Origin: Parabacteroides sp. PF5-6
GTDB taxonomy: Bacteria > Bacteroidota > Bacteroidia > Bacteroidales > Tannerellaceae
NCBI RefSeq assembly: GCF_029504695.1
Contig: NZ_JAQFIN010000006.1
Span: forward strand, 62,001 to 126,000
Length of the DNA: 64,000 nt
Direction: 5' to 3'
The notes under the pieces are model-generated. The model was not told where the DNA came from. It was given only the letters and a program-made list of their open reading frames with translations, and ran no database searches. The stretch's first letter is position 1; every line of letters starts with the position of its first letter. Positions 51,056 to 58,569 of this stretch are shown here, one piece after another. The position numbers and the translations under genes were made by a program.

Positions 51056-53551
51056 TTACATCGTCTGGCCGCCACCACCGCCGCCGGTGTCGCCTCCGCC
51101 ACCTTTGGTGTCATCGTTGGTGATACCGCGGCGTACTTTCTTGATGCTGTCTTTCAATGTCCCGAAGCGGTAGCTTACACTCAGGCGCACTTCCCGCATA
51201 GGCATATAAGACGTACTCCGCGAATAGAACGAAGAAGCAGTTGTCGTATTCTTGAATTTCAAGTTCTCCTCGAACGGGCTCTGGCACGAGAGGCGCACGT
51301 TTAGTTTGCGCTTCATAAATCCTTTGCCTACCGAGATACCGGTAAAGTAGTAACCACTCTGTTTGGCTTGCAACTGTATCCACGGGCTGAAGTACCCGCC
51401 ATTGAGGTTGATATTGAAGTCTTTCGGCAGGTTGAATTGAGCGTTGGCAAACAAACGTCCGCTCCAACCGCTATTGCTCATGCCCCAGTCTTCGCCGTTG
51501 ATATCGGTATAATCCATACCTCCGTTCAAAGAGATATTAAACAAAGGAACCGGATTCCAACGGCCATAAAGGAACATACCGATGCTTTGGTTCTTACCGA
51601 TATTGTCGTAGGTCGACACGTTCACGCCCGTCTCTTCATCCTTGAATGAATACCGTTCGATCGAATTGTTGACGAAGTGATAACTCAGGTTTGCGTTGAA
51701 GTTGAACTTCTGGGTGAACATACTGTAATTGAAGTTGATCCCGTGGCTCTTTTCCGGCCGCAGGTTCGGGTTACCATAGGAGATAAACTGTGGGTCGTCG
51801 CGGTTGACATACGGATTCAAATGCCAGATACCCGGACGATGAATACGCATATTGTATCCCAGGCGTAACTGCTGCGCCATATTGATCTGATACGACAACG
51901 TGGCATTGGGCACGAGGTTGAAATAGTCCGTGTCGAAGTTCGCTTCCGGCGTATCAGCGAATTTAGCTTTCAGAGCTGTACCTTCGGCGCGTACCCCTAC
52001 TTTCGCCCCAAACTTATTGAACTTCATCGCATACGACAGGTAAGCAGAATAAATATGCTGGGTATGCTTGAAGTCGCGCATCGGACGTAGAGAATCCCGC
52101 CATTGCTGCGTTTCTTCATTCAGGATCCGCTCTTTTGTCTCACTGTCGCTTTGCCGCATGATATACTTCAAACCGGCTTCAAGCGTCTGATCCTTGAATG
52201 TCGGTGTCGTATAATCCACCTGTGCCGTATGCTCACGGGTATATGCGTCGTTGATACTCCAACGCGGATAAGCGATGGAATCGTAATAATTGATCACATT
52301 ATGAAGATAGGTATGCCCTTCCGAGTTATTGGGCGAATTGCTGAACTTATATGAAAGAGTCAACAGTTCATCTTTCTTCCGGGTCGAATGCTGATAGTCC
52401 AGGCCGACATCGACGGAACCGAATTCGAATTTCGTCTTGCTGTGCCGATCATACTGATAATTCCATAACGGGTTATCCGCACTGGTCTGTACGGCAGACA
52501 TCTCCGAGGTGCTGGTGTTGCTTCCTCCCCAGATATTTGCGTTGATGCTCAAGAGGTTCAGGGTATCGATCTCATAGCTGAACTCGAAAGAACCGAACTG
52601 GCGCGGGCCTTTGCTTTTACTCCGACCGGTCTGGGTCAGTTGACTGGCAAAATCGCCATAGTTTTCCCGGTAAGATTCCGAGTCGCTCCAAGGCCTTTTG
52701 AAATCCATGTAGTTATAATTCGCCGTCAGTCCCACCTTGCCAATCTTCGTCGTGAAATAACCTCCCCCACGGAACGAACCGAAAGAAGAAACTTCTGCAT
52801 TGACCGTTCCGGTATAGCCTTGCAAGGCATTCTTAGTGGTGATGATATTGATGATCCCACCAATGCCTTCGGCATCATAACGCGCCCCCGGGTCGGTGAT
52901 CACCTCGATGTTCTTGATCGAGCTGGCCGGCATACTCTTCAATACATCCGAAGCATTATCCGAAGAAAGCATATTCGAAGGCTTCCCATTCAGGTAGATC
53001 TTATAATTGCTCGATCCCTTCAGTTGTATCTTGTCTTCGCCGTCGACGGTGACCATCGGAACCTTGCGTAACATATCCAACGTATTATTCGTCTGCGCCT
53101 CAGGGTCGTCCTCCAGGCTATAGACGATCTTGTCGATCTCTACCTTGACCAGGGGCTTCTGAGCCGTTACAGTCACCTCGGCAATCCGTTGCGTATCGTC
53201 GGAGATCATGATTTGGCCCAGGTCGACCGTTTTATCTCCTTCTTTAACCGTAAAAGATTTATGAGCCGGAACTTTCCCTACATATTGGGTAATCAGGACA
53301 TAATTGCCCGGAGCCTTCAAGGTAGTTTCAAACTTACCGTCATCATCACAAGCCAACATCTTTACAGATTGCTGGGGAGCATTTGCCAACACGATGTTCA
53401 ATGTTGCATAGGGAACAGTCTCATTAGCAAGGGAGTCAATCACTTGTCCTTTAATAGTATAGGACACTGCACTGTTTGTTTGTGCATACACCGGTACAGT
53501 AAGGAATAGTACCAGTAAGAAATTCATCAGTTTCTCTTTCATCGAATTCAA
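51056..53551 (-). CDS. TonB-dependent receptor, outer membrane β-barrel family (OMP_b-brl_3-like)
   Basis: This 831-residue protein has a signal peptide (ending VPVYAQ), a carboxypeptidase-like domain (residues 28-110, GQVIDSLANETVPYATLNIV), a plug (about 120-235, SLEDDPEAQTNNTLDMLRKV, then GIGGIINIITTKN) and a barrel. The last strand, VRLSVSYRFG, is followed by a 30-residue charged and Gly-rich tail (TKGGGGDTGGGGGGQTM), so the protein does not end in the usual aromatic residue. This tail occurs in the family. It has no SusD partner, so its ligand may be a small molecule or peptide. The start may be the Met at 53542. A TACTTTTG -7 box lies at 53587-53594. Confidence 0.9.
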   Translation of the reverse strand: MNSMKEKLMNFLLVLFLTVPVYAQTNSAVSYTIKGQVIDSLANETVPYATLNIVLANAPQQSVKMLACDDDGKFETTLKAPGNYVLITQYVGKVPAHKSFTVKEGDKTVDLGQIMISDDTQRIAEVTVTAQKPLVKVEIDKIVYSLEDDPEAQTNNTLDMLRKVPMVTVDGEDKIQLKGSSNYKIYLNGKPSNMLSSDNASDVLKSMPASSIKNIEVITDPGARYDAEGIGGIINIITTKNALQGYTGTVNAEVSSFGSFRGGGYFTTKIGKVGLTANYNYMDFKRPWSDSESYRENYGDFASQLTQTGRSKSKGPRQFGSFEFSYEIDTLNLLSINANIWGGSNTSTSEMSAVQTSADNPLWNYQYDRHSKTKFEFGSVDVGLDYQHSTRKKDELLTLSYKFSNSPNNSEGHTYLHNVINYYDSIAYPRWSINDAYTREHTAQVDYTTPTFKDQTLEAGLKYIMRQSDSETKERILNEETQQWRDSLRPMRDFKHTQHIYSAYLSYAMKFNKFGAKVGVRAEGTALKAKFADTPEANFDTDYFNLVPNATLSYQINMAQQLRLGYNMRIHRPGIWHLNPYVNRDDPQFISYGNPNLRPEKSHGINFNYSMFTQKFNFNANLSYHFVNNSIERYSFKDEETGVNVSTYDNIGKNQSIGMFLYGRWNPVPLFNISLNGGMDYTDINGEDWGMSNSGWSGRLFANAQFNLPKDFNINLNGGYFSPWIQLQAKQSGYYFTGISVGKGFMKRKLNVRLSCQSPFEENLKFKNTTTASSFYSRSTSYMPMREVRLSVSYRFGTLKDSIKKVRRGITNDDTKGGGGDTGGGGGGQTM

Positions 53552-53586
53552 TATGAGTATGGTTCTTACGAATTGATCGTAAGGCG

Positions 53587-53594
53587 CAAAAGTA
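53587..53594 (-). promoter_or_regulatory. candidate -7 box TACTTTTG
   Basis: Minus-strand TACTTTTG followed by C fits TAnnTTTG, 35 bases upstream of the TonB receptor start at 53551. Confidence 0.5.
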
Positions 53595-53658
53595 ATGGAT
53601 AAACCAATTGACCTGAACGCCTTGTTTTATAAAGAAGCATAAAAAATGTATCCTTCTA

Positions 53659-53688
53659 TTTGAAAAATACTTAAATCCTCTACATTTG
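53659..53688 (+). promoter_or_regulatory. promoter: TTTG, 18 bases, TACATTTG
   Basis: TTTG at 53659-53662 and TACATTTG at 53681-53688 are spaced by 18 bases, a full Bacteroides -33/-7 pair. A longer reading of the next gene from 53686 would begin inside it, so the Met at 53716 is preferred. Confidence 0.75.
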
Positions 53689-53715
53689 TATAAAAAGCGT
53701 AAAAACCATTTTGAT

Positions 53716-54351
53716 ATGAAACGTTCAGTATTTGTTATTATTACGTTATTAATGGCTATAACGATGCAAGCACAAGAGTTAAAGATGATTAAGTTGAACG
53801 CTCCCAACAAAACAAAAGGGGAAGCAGTAATGAAAGTACTTAACGACCGTCAGTCGATCCGTGAGTATGCCGCCAAAGAGCTGGCTGCGCAAGACCTGTC
53901 GGATCTGCTTTGGGCGGCAAACGGGATTAACCGTCCGGATGGGAAACGCACGGCTCCGTCGGCGATGAACCGACAAGAAGTCGATGTGTATGTGGTAATG
54001 AAAACAGGTGCATACCTGTACGACGCAAAAGAACATGCCCTGAAGCCTGTCACGGCTGGTGACTACCGGGCCGCTGTAGCCGGGCCACAGGATTTTGCCA
54101 AAGAAGCGCCGGTCAGCCTGGTCTTGGTTGCCGACCTGGCCCGCCTGGGCGATCCGGCTTCCGACAGGACGAAACTGATGGCTTCGGTCGATGTCGGTAT
54201 CGTTTGCCAGAATATCAACCTGGCCTGCACGGGACTTGGCCTGGCCACCGTTCCCCGTGCCACCATGGATCAGGATGTTCTCCGGAAAGCCTTAAAACTA
54301 AACGACAACCAATTGCTGTTAATGAACAACCCGGTAGGCTACCCCCAATAA
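53716..54351 (+). CDS. exported nitroreductase-family protein (SagB/ThcOx-like)
   Basis: From the ATG at 53716 the protein has 211 residues with a signal peptide (SVFVIITLLMAITMQAQ). The nitroreductase fold follows: DRQSIREYAAKELAAQDLSD with the Ser/Arg FMN contact, LLWAANGINRPDGKRTAPSA, and the closing VDVGIVCQNINLACTGLGLA. This variant is often annotated as SagB/ThcOx-type. Export suggests a periplasmic oxidoreductase using FMN, although the partner and substrate are unknown. A metallophosphoesterase gene follows after 35 bases. The promoter at 53659-53688 is the best in the window. Confidence 0.88.
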   Translation: MKRSVFVIITLLMAITMQAQELKMIKLNAPNKTKGEAVMKVLNDRQSIREYAAKELAAQDLSDLLWAANGINRPDGKRTAPSAMNRQEVDVYVVMKTGAYLYDAKEHALKPVTAGDYRAAVAGPQDFAKEAPVSLVLVADLARLGDPASDRTKLMASVDVGIVCQNINLACTGLGLATVPRATMDQDVLRKALKLNDNQLLLMNNPVGYPQ

Positions 54352-54386
54352 TAATGTAGAATGTAGACATTCTTCATTCTCTTTCT

Positions 54387-55514
54387 ATGAAGGTCTTTCT
54401 GCAGTCTATATTCGGGCAATTGATACTTACCCCCTTCATTTTCTGGAGGGGGTATCAGGCTATACCGGCAAAGAAAAGCTGGCGTATCCCTTATCTACTA
54501 TTCTTTGCCATTGAATTACTTATTTTCCTGACCGGCTTTTTCTTTCATCGCATCCTGCCCGACGATGTCTTTATCTTTATCCTGTATTATTGCAATACCT
54601 GGTATATCGCTTCGCTCTATATAACGATGGCGATCCTCTTCCTCGAATTGCTTCGATTCACAAACAGGCTTTATCCCTGGTTCCCAACATTTGTGACGCA
54701 TCATTGGAAACGAACTAAAGCGACCTGCTTTGTCGTTATTTCCCTCGGAACCGTATTATTGATGGCGCATGCCTACGGCCGGGTGATGCATCCGGTGGTG
54801 ACGCATGTCTATATGACGGTGCCCAAAACGATAGAGGGACGTGACAGCCTGCGGATCGTGATGATGAGCGACCTACATATCGGGGAGATGATTGGGAAAA
54901 AGATGGTTCAGAAGTATGTCGCCATGAGTAACGCCCAGCATCCGGATCTGGTCGTATTGGTCGGCGATATTATGGATTACGAATCCCGCTTCGCCGAGCA
55001 GGCGAAAATAGAAGAAGACCTGCAACAACTTGAAGCGCCTTTGGGCACCTATATTGTCAATGGGAACCATGAATACCGGGCTAACCGCCATGCCAAACGC
55101 CGCTGGTTGGAAAAAACAGGAGCAATCCTATTGGTCGACTCAGTCGTTATGCCCGACTCAACGTTTTATCTGGTCGGCCGTGATGATTATATCCAGAAAA
55201 AGCGAAAGCCCCTGCGCACATTGATGAAAGACCTGGATTCTTCAAAGCCATCGATCGTACTCGATCACCAGCCCTGGTCGTTTGCCGAAACGGCAATGAA
55301 CGGAGCGGATATCGGCCTATATGGTCATACCCACTATGGCCAGATATGGCCCTACCCTTTACTCATGAAATTGATCTATGAAAATCCGTATGGCTACTCA
55401 CGCAAAGGCAATAGCCAGTTCTATGTCTCTTCCGGCATCGGCATCGCCGGCCCGCCCTACCGGGTAGGGACCGTCTCGGAATTGGTGGTGTTGCATATTA
55501 GTATAACAAAATAA
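54387..55514 (+). CDS. membrane-anchored calcineurin-like metallophosphoesterase
   Basis: This 375-residue protein has three or four N-terminal membrane segments (to about residue 145) and a calcineurin-like domain with all metal motifs: MSDLHIGEM near residue 165, VGDIMDYES (GDxxD), NGNHEYR, LDHQPW and GHTHYGQIWP. It matches the YkuE/YaeI-type group, which act on lipid or nucleotide phosphates at the membrane. The substrate is unknown. It lies 35 bases after the nitroreductase gene and is probably cotranscribed. The end runs into a spacer with array E. Confidence 0.92.
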   Translation: MKVFLQSIFGQLILTPFIFWRGYQAIPAKKSWRIPYLLFFAIELLIFLTGFFFHRILPDDVFIFILYYCNTWYIASLYITMAILFLELLRFTNRLYPWFPTFVTHHWKRTKATCFVVISLGTVLLMAHAYGRVMHPVVTHVYMTVPKTIEGRDSLRIVMMSDLHIGEMIGKKMVQKYVAMSNAQHPDLVVLVGDIMDYESRFAEQAKIEEDLQQLEAPLGTYIVNGNHEYRANRHAKRRWLEKTGAILLVDSVVMPDSTFYLVGRDDYIQKKRKPLRTLMKDLDSSKPSIVLDHQPWSFAETAMNGADIGLYGHTHYGQIWPYPLLMKLIYENPYGYSRKGNSQFYVSSGIGIAGPPYRVGTVSELVVLHISITK

Positions 55515-55519
55515 AATTG

Positions 55520-55527
55520 TATATTTG
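55520..55527 (+). promoter_or_regulatory. orphan -7 box TATATTTG
   Basis: TATATTTG followed by C is a perfect -7 box just after the phosphoesterase stop. Its nearest TTG is 26 bases upstream, so the -33 part is doubtful. Downstream is no ORF with an ATG start; a 40-codon frame without ATG ends at about 55664. It could drive a non-coding RNA across array E. Confidence 0.35.
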
Positions 55528-55718
55528 CCAAATATAAAGTTTCACTTTCGATTTGGCCATTTTTAAATCAAGAATAACACGTTCGGCACTCATATATGAT
55601 GGTGATGTAATCATTTCAACAGAAGAAAACGGTGCATATAATTTCAGAGATTTCTATTTAGATTAGAAAGTTGTAGCAATTACCGCTATCCCCCTCCTTT
55701 TTTTTGTGGAACACTTGT

Positions 55719-55822
55719 TGGCAAAGGTTTGCCATGAAGGTGGCAAAACTTTGTCCTCGGCATGGCAATACTTTGCCAGCACGGTGGCAAAACTTTGCCA
55801 ACGGCATGGCAAAAGCTTGCCA
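55719..55822. repeat. array E: five palindromic units at exact 22-bp period
   Basis: TGGCAA starts at 55719, 55741, 55763, 55785 and 55807. The unit is an imperfect palindrome TGGCAAAACTTTGCCA, and the last one reads TGGCAAAAGCTTGCCA. It lies in the 504-base gap between convergent genes. Other than this, the -7 box at 55520 and the hairpin at 55983, nothing was seen in the gap. Confidence 0.9.
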
Positions 55823-55982
55823 AGCTTATCAACTTTATGGGGTGATCTTGGCAGACGAGAAAAAACTATAGACCAAATAGATCGGCACGAATTGTATCGA
55901 CTTGACTATTACTGAATTTCAAATCGTATACCCGTGATGATCTACCTGGTCTATACTATCCGTATATTAATTACATACGTTG

Positions 55983-56005
55983 AATGCCGCCGCCTTTCAG
56001 GCATT
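55983..56005 (-). terminator. hairpin with TGAAA loop after isomerase gene
   Basis: AATGCC (55983-55988) pairs with GGCATT (56000-56005), and inside it GCC-TTTCA-GGC (55992-56002) forms a small hairpin that reads GCC-TGAAA-GGC on the minus strand. It lies 14 bases after the isomerase-like stop. No T-run follows. Confidence 0.5.
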
Positions 56006-56018
56006 GGATTAGGGCCGA

Positions 56019-56903
56019 TCAGACGTCACAAATACGAATACATTTCTCCAGGGAAGCCAATTTGTCTTCGTCTTTAGGTACGAACTCCTGGCCGACAAAA
56101 CCTTTGTAGCCCACATCCACTAACGCTTTCATTACTGCCGGGTAATAAATCTCCTGGCGTTCGTCGATCTCGTTACGGCCGGGATTCCCTCCGGTATGGA
56201 TATGGGAGAAATATTGATGGTACTTGCGTATATTGTTGATGATATCGCCTTCCATGATTTGCATGTGGTAGATATCATAAAGCAGCTTGAAGTTTTCGGA
56301 ACCCAGGCGGCGGCAAAGCTCGGCCCCCCAATAGGTTCGGGAACAAAGATAGTCCTTATGGCCAACGGTATTCAACAATTCCATAGTCAGAACGACATTG
56401 TATTTCTCTGCCGTAGGGATCAAACGTGCCAGGCCTTTTTCGCAGTTTTGCCATCCTTCCAGGTCGGTCACCCCATTGCGACGCCCGGAGAAACAGATCA
56501 GATTGGTCAATCCGGCTTCGGCAACCATTGGGATCACTTTTTCGTAACTTTCTACCAGTTCGTCGTGCAGTTTGGGATCATTAAAACCCCGGTCGATACC
56601 CAGTCCGGCTCCTTGTGCCATAGCTACGGTCAATCCATGCTTCTGAACAACGGGCCAGTCGGCCGGATCGAGCAGTTCAATGGATTCAATCCCTATCTTC
56701 TTACAGGCAACACAGAACTCTTCCATCGGTATTCTTCCGAAACACCAACGGCTTACCGAATGACGGATATTTCCTTTCAGCGGAGAATTTGCCTGGGATA
56801 CTCCGGAGGCGAATGGCGTTGCACTCGCGACTCCCGATACAGCGGCCGCCGCACTTCCGGCCAAAACAGTCTTAATTGCGGTTCTTCTTGACATGCTTTT
56901 CAT
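56019..56903 (-). CDS. secreted TIM-barrel sugar isomerase-like protein
   Basis: This 294-residue protein starts with a twin-arginine-like signal (MSRRTAIKTVLAGSAAAAVS) followed by a xylose isomerase-like TIM barrel. Visible family features are EEFCVACKKIGIESIELLDP, the metal-site stretches VVLTMELLNTVGHKDY and FKLLYDIYHMQIMEGDI, and the HIHTGGNPGRNEIDE and FVGQEFVPKDEDKLASLEKC segments. It is close to the hydroxypyruvate isomerase group, but the export signal and PUL context suggest action on a sugar outside the cytoplasm. It is the last gene after sigma, FecR, SusC and SusD. Substrate unknown. The start may be the Met at 56894. Confidence 0.88.
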   Translation of the reverse strand: MKSMSRRTAIKTVLAGSAAAAVSGVASATPFASGVSQANSPLKGNIRHSVSRWCFGRIPMEEFCVACKKIGIESIELLDPADWPVVQKHGLTVAMAQGAGLGIDRGFNDPKLHDELVESYEKVIPMVAEAGLTNLICFSGRRNGVTDLEGWQNCEKGLARLIPTAEKYNVVLTMELLNTVGHKDYLCSRTYWGAELCRRLGSENFKLLYDIYHMQIMEGDIINNIRKYHQYFSHIHTGGNPGRNEIDERQEIYYPAVMKALVDVGYKGFVGQEFVPKDEDKLASLEKCIRICDV

Positions 56904-57025
56904 ACTTTAGATATTACATGATGAATAATTAGGTCGAAAGTCACAAATATAAGAAACTATTTGGGAAAAGGAGTCAAAGTGAATAACTACTCTGACTCCT
57001 TTGACTACTTGTTTACATTTTTACA

Positions 57026-58546
57026 TTATTTCCCATAATTGGGATTTTGTTCCCAATCCGGATTCAATAGGAATTCGTTGTGTGGGATCGGGAATAAAAG
57101 ATGTTTGGTTTCCACAAAGTTTTCTACATATGGTTTATTGTGTTCTCTCAAGGCCTGTCCGGCAATACCCCAGCGAATCAGGTCGTACCAACGATCGCCT
57201 TCCAATGCGAGCTCACAGGGACGTTCAACATCCTGAAGGTGTTTCAATACCTGGTCTTTGGACATCGTGTTTGATAATGGCGGAACATTAACACGAGCGC
57301 GAACCTGATTGATATATCCAATGGCTTCGGCCGTTGCTCCCCGGTGATTGAGGCATTCGGCATAAAGTAATAATACATTGGCATACCGTACAACAGGCAT
57401 ATTAAAGGCACTTTGTGTCCAATAGGAGCTGAGTGAAGGGTCCCAACTGGTGAATTTATTCCAGAAGATTTCCCCGTCTTTATGATAATCCAGGAAACCT
57501 TCTCCATCCTTCATGTAGAATGTTTTTGTTTTCGGATCGTTGAATACGATAGTAGAATAAAGACGGTCACTATATTCACCGTCAGTCGTAAGGTCCTTTT
57601 TCAATGTTTCGTAAAGCCAGAAAGAAGGATAGGCTTCTTCATACCCTTCAGCATTGGATGAAACCAGATGCTGGGCGATACGATTGAACTCGCGCAAGCC
57701 TCCCGTATTGTCACCGGAGAATTGAACTTCGAAGATCGACTCTTTATTGTTTTTGTGCAGTCCGTCAAAGTTATCATTGTAGTTTTCCATCAACTGGAAC
57801 TTACCGATAATCTTTTCAAATTCTTTTTCGGCCTTTGCCTCTTCTTTACGGAACATATAGAACTTACCTAAAATACCCGCAGCGGCATATTTGGTCGCAC
57901 GCCCAATATTCGTTCCCGAATAATGGCCCAGATCCGGCAGATAGTTTTGTACCTCCTGCAGTTCTTTTTCAATGAAGGCGACCAGTTCGCCCGGTGCTGC
58001 TTGGGGAGGATAAAATTCTTCGTCTGTTCCTTCCAATTGTTTGGTATAAATAGGAATACGCTCCCCATAGTTCATATATAATCTGAAATAGAAGTAGGCA
58101 CGTAAGAAACGAGCTTCTGCTATGGTTTGATTTTTCACCTGATCAGAAACTCCAGGCACATTAGGGATATTATCAATACATTGATTCGCATAATTAACTC
58201 CCCGATAGAGGTATGTCCAGTTGGTTCGGGCGATTGTGTTATTCGATTCACTCACAAAAGTGGCAATCTGCAACCAGGAGGTTACGTCGGCACGAAAGTC
58301 CAGTTCATCGGAACGATAGCAGTCGACCACAATAAACCGTTCAAAAGGGGTACCCCAGGACATATTCGGTTGAAGTTGCGCATATACACTGGTCAATCCT
58401 TTTACAATATCGGCTTCACTTTTCCAGAATACACTTGGACTCAACGCATTGGGATTACTATCTTCATCCAGGAATCCACCGGTACAAGCAGTCATATTAA
58501 CCATAAAAAGCGCGATGACTGCAATATATATATTTTTTAGTTTCAT
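57026..58546 (-). CDS. SusD/RagB-family outer membrane lipoprotein
   Basis: This 506-residue lipoprotein (lipobox MVNMTACTGGFLDED) has the SusD layout: TYLYRGVNYANQCIDNIPNV-like early helices, IAEARFLRAYFYFRLYMNYG, and a C-terminal part with RYANVLLLYAECLNHRGATA and PCELALEGDRWYDLIRWG. It should form the surface lid and ligand-binding part for the SusC gene 23 bases upstream. It precedes the isomerase-like gene by 122 bases. Together they form the second PUL of the window, which is controlled by an ECF sigma/anti-sigma pair. Confidence 0.95.
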   Translation of the reverse strand: MKLKNIYIAVIALFMVNMTACTGGFLDEDSNPNALSPSVFWKSEADIVKGLTSVYAQLQPNMSWGTPFERFIVVDCYRSDELDFRADVTSWLQIATFVSESNNTIARTNWTYLYRGVNYANQCIDNIPNVPGVSDQVKNQTIAEARFLRAYFYFRLYMNYGERIPIYTKQLEGTDEEFYPPQAAPGELVAFIEKELQEVQNYLPDLGHYSGTNIGRATKYAAAGILGKFYMFRKEEAKAEKEFEKIIGKFQLMENYNDNFDGLHKNNKESIFEVQFSGDNTGGLREFNRIAQHLVSSNAEGYEEAYPSFWLYETLKKDLTTDGEYSDRLYSTIVFNDPKTKTFYMKDGEGFLDYHKDGEIFWNKFTSWDPSLSSYWTQSAFNMPVVRYANVLLLYAECLNHRGATAEAIGYINQVRARVNVPPLSNTMSKDQVLKHLQDVERPCELALEGDRWYDLIRWGIAGQALREHNKPYVENFVETKHLLFPIPHNEFLLNPDWEQNPNYGK

Positions 58547-58569
58547 ATCGTTTATTTCTTTCTCGTTAA

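Noticed and set aside
53686-53715. upstream start of the nitroreductase
   Set aside because: It starts inside the -7 box at 53681-53688, so it cannot be transcribed from that promoter.
55541-55666. possible 40-residue gene remnant after the orphan -7 box
   Set aside because: There is no ATG or GTG start, only a TTG, and no recognisable family; kept only as context of the -7 box.
55706-55915. 69-codon frame across array E
   Set aside because: It is a translation of the repeats. The 22-base period is not a multiple of three, so the reading changes from unit to unit.
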